A DNA stretch of 64,000 nt. Origin: Chelonoidis abingdonii (taxonomy: Eukaryota > Chordata > Testudines > Testudinidae). Under the pieces are notes generated by a model that ran no database searches, was not told the origin of the DNA, and saw only the letters and a list, made by a program, of their open reading frames with translations. This document shows positions 56,861-64,000 of the stretch, piece by piece. Location: contig NC_133790.1 in the NCBI RefSeq assembly GCF_003597395.2, positions 18,128,662-18,192,661 of the forward strand. The letters are read 5' to 3'. Both the position numbers and the translations under genes were made by a program. Every line of letters begins with the position of its first letter. Within the stretch, counting starts at the first letter, position 1.

Positions 56861-57510
56861 CCAGGGGTGAGCAAACTTTTTGGCCCGAGGGCCACATCGA
56901 GGTGCAAAACTGTATGGAGGGCTGGGTTAGGAAGGCTGTGCCCCCCAAACAGCCTGGCCCCCCCACCCTCTAGCCATCTCCTCCCACTTCCTGCTTCCCT
57001 CAAAACCCCAACCCATCCAATCCCCCCACACTCTTTGTCCCCTGACCACCCCCTCACAGGATCCCTTACCCTAACCCCGCCCCTCACCCCGCTATCCACC
57101 CCCCCCAGGGCCTGTCCCCTGACTGCCCCGCCCCCTATCCCTTATCCAATCCCCCATTCCCCATCCCCTGGCTCCCCACGAACTTCTGTCCCATCAACTG
57201 TCCCCTTGCTCCCTGACTGCCCCCCAGGACTCCTGCCCTTATCTAACTCCCCGCCGCTCACCATGCCACTCAGAGGCAGCATGTCGGGAGCCGTGCGTCC
57301 CGCCAGAGCCAGACACATTTGCACCACTTGCCTGGCATGAGCATGCAAGCCCGCTGCCCAGAGCGCTGCCATGGCAGTGGCGTAGCTGCAGGGAGAGGGG
57401 GGACAGCAGGCGAAGGGAGCGCAGGCGCTAGTCACCCAGGCAAGCTCAGGGCTGGGCAGGACGTCCCTGCCAGCCAGATTCTGGCCGCGGGCATATTCGC
57501 CCACTTCTGG
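56861..57510. repeat. GC-rich hAT-like repeat starting GGCCAGGGGTGAGCAAACTT
   Basis: It opens with GGCCAGGGGTGAGCAAACTT then TTTGGCCCGAGGGCCACATC, a sequence I recall as the start of a very common turtle repeat. A long C-rich body follows (56940-57270, CCCCCACCC-type), then a GC-rich part to about 57500. The open frames of 120-179 codons across it on both strands come from the low-complexity C-rich body. Confidence 0.6.
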
Positions 57511-57999
57511 ACTAGGCCCATGGCTGCTGCCATTTGGGTGTCAGAAGGATTCCAAGGCTGAAGACTATATCATGATCAACAGACAAGCACTTTCCACTTG
57601 AGTCAATGAAAGCGCACTGTCAGTTTCAGCTGGTGTCCCTCTTTCTACCCTAGGCATTCTTTAGGTAATTTCATGGTAATCACGGTGTTGGGACATGTTC
57701 CCATCCTCAAGCCACCTATTTCGCTTTGTCTCTTTTTACTAGCGCAGGAACTTGTCTTTGGGCAGCCAGCCTTCTGCAGCCTGCGCTGTTGGAAAAGCTT
57801 TCAGACATTGGCTCTCTACACGCCTAGGAGTTTGGGGAGGGCTCTCCTTGAACTAAGGCATACAGTTTTTGGGGACAGGTTCCAGAATGGATTTGTGGTC
57901 TGTCCAGCCACCTCCTTCTGCAGCCAGATTCTGGGGAAAGCATGGGGGAAGGAGGAGAAGAGGAGGGAGTCTTCTGTCCATGACTGCTTCCTCTAGAAC

Positions 58000-58310
58000 A
58001 GAGGTTCTCACACTTCTTTTTTGCTGGGGGCAGGTCAGGGAGTGGAGTTGGAAGGCTGCTCCCAGGAGTATTTCGCCACCTGGCTGGACATAGCCCCTGA
58101 CTCCAGCCTTCAGCATGGCTCCATCCACTGCCCGCACAGCTCTGTGCAGCAGGGGATGTGGATGGGCTCTGTGGCCCTGGGGCTGCAATGATGGGCCAGG
58201 TCAGGAGAGGCACTGTTCAACAGAGGGTCAGTACTCACAAGCTTCAGCCTTCCGCTTTCTCCCTTGCAGACGCAGAGTCCATGCCAGCCTCCCCGGCTGC
58301 GCATAGGGGC
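58000..58310. repeat. hAT-like repeat starting AGAGGTTCTCACACTTCTTT
   Basis: The opening AGAGGTTCTCACACTTCTTT is the same type as at 11578 and 21606. The body is GC-rich with GGGGGCAGGTCAGGGAGTGG. The end was not fixed. No transposase is encoded. Confidence 0.5.
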
Positions 58311-58548
58311 CGAGATGGACAGAGAGGTCCTTATGCCCCACTAACCTGGTCCCAGGGTGTGTGCGCCTTCTCTTTGCGAACTTCTGTCCTAGAGCCTGGC
58401 ACATCCTGAGCAGCCTCTAGCCAGTTCATTCTTCAAGGCTGTCCTGTGGGCACTAAGGCCCCACCTTCAAACCTACAGGCCCGGTGACAGCCCATGTGCA
58501 TGGGAATGAGTCAGTCTGACTCTGTTTCATGAAATAGAGCTGGGAAGA

Positions 58549-58581
58549 AAAAAAAAACCAAAAAAAAAAAAAAAAAAAAAA
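58549..58581. repeat. A-rich tract
   Basis: Two A runs (about 11 and 25 bases) are split by CC. It could be the tail of a retroposed sequence, but no SINE or LINE body with matching orientation is recognised directly before it. Confidence 0.7.
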
Positions 58582-59419
58582 TCAAACCAGACAGACCAAA
58601 GGGGAGGGTGAGACGAAGCTGGCTGAGGGGAGAACAGTTTTCATAGCAGAGAACTTGTTTCAGATGCCACATGTTCTGTTCTCAGCATCTCTTAGAAGCT
58701 TCCACTGCAGCTGGTTCCTGTAAAAGCCAGCGAACACCTGCCTTCCTTGCATCTTGGATCAACAGGGGCTCAAGCAGGTTTGCTGTAGGCACTGTGTGTT
58801 TTGATATCTCCTTGACTTTGAGGCCGAGGGAAGGAGATGGGGATGCAAAAGGACAAAGACGGACATGAGCTAGTGTGAGGTGGTTTGTTGCTTGGGGCAA
58901 GGAGTGGGAGTTTTGTGAGCCGTCTGGGGAGCAGCAGCAGCTTCTTAGCACTGGGGGTTGGTGGAACGCTACTAGTGCTGACAGGAGACTTTGTTCCCTC
59001 CTGGAGCTTGCTGGCTGCTGTGTAAAGGTCAGCCGCAATGGGCAAAGCAAGTGGTGTGGGCGGGCTTGCTGATAGCTATTTTACTGGTTTGTCCAGATTT
59101 TTCTCCCTGCTTTTATTTATTTGTTGGAGCAGTTTACAAACAAAAACCTTCAAACCACCAAAATAAATCCCACGCTACAAGCTACTCTCTTTCCCACAGT
59201 CACCCCTCCCCTGCCTTTTCTTCCATGGTCCTTGCGGGGCAGCTCCATCTACAATGAACAGCTGTGGAACCTCTCATCTCTAGATCACTGCTGTGACCTG
59301 GCCCAGGGCAGCTGTGTCACGATCAGACAGCAGTTCAGACAGGCCACCGAACAAAGTTAGTGATGTCAGTTTGCATCCTGACAGCAAATGTCCATATTAG
59401 CCACTGGAACACTTTACAG
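58582..59419. other. Intergenic stretch, nothing recognised
   Basis: No gene supported. Overlapping frames on both strands between 58671 and 59360 have no motif. Confidence 0.4.
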
Positions 59420-59582
59420 AGGGTCATGAGGGAGTCTCTATCACTGACCATTTTTTGATCAAAATTCGACATTTTTCTAAAAGGTCTGCTCTGGGAATTA
59501 CACAGGGAAGTTCTCTGGCCTGTGTTTATACAAGCGGTCAGACTAGATGATCACAATGATCCCTTCTAGCCCTGGAATCTAT
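59420..59582 (+). repeat. CR1 LINE 3' end, plus orientation
   Basis: GGGAAGTTCTCTGGCCTGTG, then CGGTCAGACTAGATGATCAC, AATGATCCCTTCTAGCCCTG and GAATCTATCAATAT match the amniote CR1 3' end, which normally finishes with short ATTCTATGA-type repeats. The part before it (59420-59500) is the preceding CR1 3' untranslated region, diverged. Confidence 0.7.
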
Positions 59583-59639
59583 CAATATTAAAACAAAACA
59601 CCACATATCACCGTCAGCCCCTGCTGCCAGTCTCCAACA

Positions 59640-59995
59640 GCATAGATGCCGACTCCATGGGTGCTCCAGGTCTGTAGCACCCATGGGGAAAAGTTGCTCC
59701 CCATCCCCAGCTCACCTCTGCCTCCACCGCCTCCCCTGGGCACACCATGTGGGCACTTTCTCCCCCCGGCTCCCAGCGCTTGCGCCATAAAACAGCTGAT
59801 TTGCATGACAAACGCTGGGAGGTAGGGGGGAGAAGGGGGGACGCAGCATACTTGGCGAGGCCGGCGCGGGGATTTGGGGAAGGGGTCCAATAGGGGCAGG
59901 AAGGGGGCAGAATCTTTGGGGAAGGGTTTGGAATGGGGGTGGGGAAAAGGGTGGAGTCAGGGCAGGACCAGGGGGCGTGAGCACCCACCAGAACC
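59640..59995. repeat. GC-rich repeat with GTGCTCC...GGAGCACCC-type inverted ends
   Basis: The left part has CCATGGGTGCTCCAGG and TAGCACCCATGGGGA close together; the right end has GCGTGAGCACCCACC. The interior is G-rich on the plus strand (59820-59980), giving overlapping minus-strand open frames without motifs. It resembles a frequent turtle non-autonomous DNA element in my memory. Confidence 0.55.
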
Positions 59996-60554
59996 AGGGA
60001 AAGCTGGGGATTAGCGGGAACAAAAAAATCTAATTTGTGTCAAGACTAAGCTGATAAGTCCATGGAGGAGATGGTATGATGAGGTTGCCTACAATGGCAC
60101 ATGGCCCATTTGCAACTGTTATTAGCAAATACCTCCAATGGCTGGAAATGGGGCATCTGGGGGTGGGGGGAAGGAGAGGGGAGGGCTCTGAGTTAGGACA
60201 AAGAATTCTTTCTTCAGGTGTCTGGCTGGTGGGTCTTGCCCACATGCTCAGAGTCTAACTGATTGATCACCATATTTGAGGTCAGGAAGGCATTCTCCCC
60301 AAGGCAGGAGCAGCACCAGGGTTTCTGGCGCTGTAGGCAGATTTCGGGGGGGGGGGGCAGCATTTTGTGCACTTCCCACGGGGCATGCGGGAGCTTCCAG
60401 TTCCACTCCCATCCCGCCGCGGAATAAGGACTGTAAGGAGGTGCCCTGGCTCCCTGCTGCGCCTGAAGGGGATGAGCCAGAGCAGGCACCTCCATGGGCG
60501 GAGCCAATGCCACCTGTCCCTGCCCCCCGGAAGTCAAGGGGGCGGGACAGGAAG

Positions 60555-60562
60555 TATAAAAG
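60555..60562 (+). promoter_or_regulatory. TATA box TATAAAAG inside the 60.3-61.5 kb repeat
   Basis: TATAAAAG lies in a GC-rich setting (GGAAGTATAAAAGCCCGGCC). An ATG opening a 164-codon frame lies 46 bases after it at 60608, which agrees with a start site around 60585-60590. This is the layout of a retrotransposon promoter. Activity is not known. Confidence 0.45.
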
Positions 60563-60607
60563 CCCGGCCCCAGAGCTCAGTTGTGGGCCAGCTGCTGAAG
60601 AGGACAG

Positions 60608-61102
60608 ATGCTGAGGCCCAAGCTCCCGCTGGGCCCAACCTGCCTCGTGCCTGGTATCCGGGGGACCCCCAGCCTGCCCTGCGCTCCTTGCTATCCGGAG
60701 GAGCGCTGGGCGGACCTGCCTCGTGCCCGGTATCCGGAGGACCCCCAGCCTGACCTGCCCTGCGCTCGCTATCCGGGGGAGCTGTCGGAGTGTCCTGCCT
60801 CCCAGTATCCAGAGGAACCCATGGTCTGGGACCCCCTGAACTATGCCAGCGGAGGCCAGGTACAGGGAGAGGGGGGAATTGGAAGTAGCCTGGGGGTAGC
60901 TGACCCCAGTCTGGCTCCTGGGGACTGTGAATCCATGTCAGTGTGTTGCGGCCAGGATTCCCCACTGACTGCAGCGAACCCTTGCTGCTGCTACGGCCCC
61001 GGGCTGGGATGCAGTGGAGTGGGAGGGCCTGTGTCAGATTCCCCCTCTCCGTGGCCTGAGGAGGCCTTCTGTATAGACTGTGTTTGCTCAGCCCCTGAGT
61101 GA
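60608..61102 (+). pseudogene. Open frame with repeated RYPE/YPED units in a transposon-like repeat
   Basis: An open frame of 164 codons after the TATA box. Residues about 15-80 are built from units of about 15-20 residues around the motif YPE or [39 protein letters not shown] and SQYPEEPMVWDPLNYA. The rest is Gly/Ser/Pro-rich and ends in a Cys-rich part. There is no recognised domain and no reverse transcriptase nearby. Composition agrees with a gag-like or leader ORF of an LTR-type element. A host gene is unlikely because the inverted repeat blocks enclose it. Confidence 0.4.
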
Positions 61103-61225
61103 GCCTGAACTATTTGCTGCCCCGCCCTGACCAAGGGCTTGGGGTATAGACTGCATTTGCTCAGCCCCTGAGTGCCAGAGCTGAGCCTGAACCATTTGCC
61201 GCCCGCCCTGCCCAAGGGCCAGGCG
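61062..61225 (+). repeat. Two tandem units of about 75-80 bases
   Basis: GTATAGACTGTGTTTGCTCA (from 61071) and GTATAGACTGCATTTGCTCA (from 61144) each begin a unit of GCCCCTGAGT, GAGCCTGAAC, a CATTTGC-type block and a GCCCTG-CCAAGGGC block. The second unit has an added CCAGAGCT. A third, partial start (GGCGTAGACGCGGACTGC) follows. Confidence 0.7.
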
Positions 61226-61535
61226 TAGACGCGGACTGCTGTGTGTAAGGAGGCACCCTGGCTCCCCACCGCGCCTGAGGGGGACGAGCCTCAGCCTGGC
61301 CAGTTTACAAGGACCCTCTGCCGAAATGGTGCAGGTGACAGCAGCAGTCATTGAGCTGCTCAATTGCCTGCCGCTGTTTTCCATGGCACATTGGCAGAAG
61401 GTCCTTCTGCGGCAGCGTGACAGGAGCGGAACTGGAAGCTCCCATGCCCCCTAGGGGGAGCGCACAAAATGCTGCCCCTCTGAATCCTGGCGCCCTAGGG
61501 AACCGCCTAGGGTCGCCTAATGGAAGCGCCGGCCC

Positions 61536-63909
61536 TGCCCCCAGGGCAGATTGGCAGAGACCCTGGGGGGTTTTGCCTTCCTCTGCAGTGTGAGGCACAG
61601 GTCACTTGCAGGTTTGAACTAGAATAAATGGTGGATTCTCTGTAACTTGGAAGTCTATAAATCATGATTTATAGCCTTCAGTAACTGGGCCAGAGGTTAC
61701 AGGCCTATTGCAGAAGTGGGTGAATGAGGTTCTGTGACTGATTTTCTTTTGGGTTTTAGTGCCCTTTCCACCCCTCGGTTTTCCCAGTGGAAGAAGGGAA
61801 ACTCTCTCCCTCTCTTTTGGACTGGAAAAGGATAAGAGAAAGTTTGTACATTAAGTAGGAGTGGGATGGACGGACACACACTTTCCAACAAAGAAAGTTT
61901 GCTCTTTCCATTTTTTTTCTTTGAAAGAAAAAAAAGAGAAGAATTATGAACAATTTCAAACAAACCGTTCATTGTCCTTTTGACATTTTTGGCAAAAATG
62001 GAATTTCTAGTTTTTCTACTAGCCCCAAGTCCAGCCCAGAACATTGATTGGGTTCCCAATTCTTCCTTCTCCTAGTACTGTGGGGTATTGCTCCCAGTGC
62101 TATTAAACAGCCAGCGTGGCATGCCCCACTGATGGGCAAGGTCACCCCTATCCACCACAGCTCACCTGTAAAAGGGTTGGGGTCCTTCAGGTAGGGTTTG
62201 TGAAGTGCTTTGAGATCCTTGCATGAAACAGGCCATGGAAACGATCAGAAAGAAGCCATTGCCACCAGAGGACTCCAGCTCCCCAAGGTAGGTTAGAACC
62301 TGACAAACGCCAGTACTAGAAATCATGGATGTACAGATAACTCCAGACACTGTGCATTATTCCAGCAGCTACAGAACAGAATCGCTCCTTTTGGGTTAAA
62401 ATCCGTTAGCCTGCCACCATAGCTCATTAAACATTTGTTGGGGAGGATACTACAAGCTCTTATCTCTAAGATCAGCTGTATTGGGAGCTTCTATACCCAA
62501 GCTGCTTCTCCCCTAAGCTTCTCAGGAGCTGTCTGACCTAGCTCACATGCTGCTTGTCCAGGACTCTGTTAAATAGGATTTATCCAATAGCACAAGCCTG
62601 GTAGCTGTTAAATGAAGTGAGCCACAATAGTGGCACATTAGGGGTGAAATTCACCCCTCTAGAGAACCAGCACAAGGCCATTTGCCTCTGTGTTGATAGC
62701 ATAAGTGGAGCATAGAGACAGTACTGGCCCAATGCAGTAGGGTCAGTTTCACCCTAAAAGGATGACTTGCATACAGTCACTTGCACACCCCATACAATAG
62801 CTGCTTCAATCTTAGCTCTGTATCCAGGACCCTATCTGCCACTGAACAGCACTCAAAGTTCCTTCAACTCAGCCCAAGTTCAGCTACTGTGGTTGAGAAC
62901 AGTTTTCTGATGGATTATTTGCAGGAGTACAGGGGGGAGGGGAGGACACTGTAGCATTTTGTGAACATCCAGCTTTTTATTTAATACATTTTTAACCAGA
63001 GATCTCAGTTAAGCTTTTAATAGATGGATTCCTGGCCAAAGGCAGCTGCAAATTGATTGCAGCCGAAATGGCAAGTGAAGACAAATATAGTGCAGGCTGC
63101 CTACGGGGAGAATCCACAGACGAAACAGCACAGGCTGTTTCTGGTGCATTGTCTCAGCTGCTCACAGTATTTCAAATCTCAGTTTCTCCTTAAAACTATT
63201 TTTCTGTGAGACGTAGGGAAAGTCACTTCTCTGGAGAAGGCGTTGAGCGTTCAGCTCTGCAGGGAATTCTAGGCCAAATGGTTGTGTCATTTGTTTAAGT
63301 CTCTGGGCCTGTTAGCTGCCTAAGGAACTAGGAGTTCGTTGGCAAGAGGTTTGGCTGGAGAGCCCTGCCGAGGCAGAGTGATCCTGGGATCTGACCCAAA
63401 GTTGATATGGTTGGAAGGGAAACACAATAAAATTACCGAGTCTGTATATTTATCCAAACCAACTCCATTAGCCTCTGAGCACAAATAGCTTGGACTAGAA
63501 TGTAAACTGTGTGAGTCAGTCTCTGATAGATGCCACACAGGACACATACTTAGCCAGATTCCTATTCCACATGCACCTGGGGGAACATGGTTGATTTAAA
63601 TCGTGTTACTCCAGAGTGGCACTACTATAAAGGAGACCAGACCCTGACACACTCTGTATTGAGGAAGTCTCTGAAGTGCATTAATTCAACAATATCCCAC
63701 ATTACCATGGAAATGCCAAGGTCAGGGCAGGCTGCAAAAGGGAGAGTAGTTATGCCCAAGACTGGTAGGTAACAGTGAAGTTAACTCCCCAACCAGCCAC
63801 AAACTGCTTCTGACTGCCCACAGTGGTTATCAAGAAGCAAAAAAAAAATCAGACAGCCCCCTTTATTGCATTCCAGATCCCTGGCTCCCAGGTCCAGTAC
63901 AGTGAGAAG
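61536..63909. other. Intergenic stretch to the end of the window
   Basis: No gene is recognised. A repeat-like AGGGGTGAAATTCACCCCTC palindrome starts at 62640. The rest is unassigned AT-rich sequence. Confidence 0.4.
62640..62765. repeat. Possible short repeat starting GGGGTGAAATTCACCCC
   Basis: AGGGGTGAAATTCACCCC is a perfect palindrome of 16 bases (GGGGTGAAATTCACCCC with one central base), and GTCAGTTTCACCCTAA near 62745 could be the other end. This is a common opening of reptile short repeats as I remember. The class is unresolved. Confidence 0.4.
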
Positions 63910-64000
63910 CAGGGTGATCAGATGTCCTGGTTTTATAGGGACAGTCCCAATTTTGGGGGCTTTTTCTTATATAGGCAGCTATTACCCCACCACCACCTGT
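63909..64000. mobile_element. hAT element of the 53470 family, opposite orientation, cut by window end
   Basis: AGGGTGATCAGATGTCCTGG then TTTTATAGGGACAGTCCCAA and GGCTTTTTCTTATATAGGCA are the reverse complement of the interior and right end of 53470-53591. The other end lies beyond base 64000, so the target duplication cannot be checked. Confidence 0.75.

Larger units (their letters stand above)
60310..61535. repeat. Composite repeat bounded by inverted blocks of about 110 bases
   Basis: At the left, GGGCAGCATTTTGTGCACTT then CCCACGGGGCATGCGGGAGC and TTCCAGTTCCACTCCC (60354-60412). At the right, GGAACTGGAAGCTCCCATGC then CCCCTAGGGGGAGCGCACAA and AATGCTGCCCC (61429-61480) is its reverse complement with few mismatches. 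Between them are a TATA box, a tandemly built open frame and two 75-base tandem units, each listed separately. I recall similar interior sequence from turtle retrotransposon 5' regions, but the class is not proven. Confidence 0.55.

Noticed and set aside
56560..57340. Proline-rich (+) and glycine-rich (-) frames of 171 and 179 codons
   Set aside because: Both arise from the C-rich body of a common repeat; no start context, splice sites or domain.
59588..60023. Overlapping minus-strand frames of 100-124 codons
   Set aside because: They follow from the G-rich body of a repeat, with three frames open at once.
1..64000. CRISPR arrays, operons, bacterial-type systems
   Set aside because: No regularly spaced repeats with unique spacers and no closely packed genes; exon structure and repeats show a vertebrate nuclear genome.

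Overview
The window looks like nuclear DNA of a vertebrate, most probably a turtle. Long stretches have no gene, and the only host gene is split by large introns with GT/AG borders. The interspersed repeats are of types I recall as abundant in turtles: DIRS-like tyrosine-recombinase retrotransposons, CR1 LINE 3' ends, MIR-like CORE-SINEs and several hAT-like non-autonomous DNA transposons. The turtle assignment rests on remembered repeat families, not on a search.

The one confident host gene is the 3' end of PPIL2 (the cyclophilin / U-box protein Cyp60) on the + strand. Six coding exons lie at 17798-17915, 20225-20281, 37178-37250, 37423-37485, 37977-38116 and 39670-39763. Their splice phases all agree, and they encode the C-terminal half of the cyclophilin domain plus the charged tail ending in FGDFSSW. 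The U-box and the first half of the cyclophilin domain are not in the window and should lie upstream of base 1. A 3' UTR of about 1.5 kb probably ends near 41330. A 28-codon open segment behind a good splice acceptor (41375-41461) follows directly and is unexplained.

Layout: 1-5990 is a DIRS-like element on the + strand, entered just inside its left end, with a broken gag-like region, a frame-intact reverse transcriptase, a broken RNase H and downstream part, a broken tyrosine recombinase, and the internal complementary region plus inverted terminal repeat. 5990-7370 is its flank, then a 25-N gap (7371-7395). 7396-14222 is repeat-rich sequence without a recognised gene. 14223-16312 is a second copy of the 3' part of the same DIRS element, followed at 16313-17662 by a second copy of the same flank, leading into the first PPIL2 exon. 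The two 3.45-kb copies differ mainly by single-base indels. Lying on both sides of a 25-N gap, they look like an assembly duplication of one locus rather than two insertions. 30238-34021 is a third, minus-strand DIRS element with an internal deletion, inside the 16.9-kb PPIL2 intron. 41462-64000 is intergenic and full of decayed repeats.

I found no convincing novel system. The most useful observations are the probable false duplication, the deleted DIRS derivative, an exact 8-bp target duplication around a short hAT element at 53470-53591, several perfect or near-perfect hairpins, a possible extra exon after PPIL2, and a promoter-bearing repeat at 60310-61530 bounded by inverted repeats.
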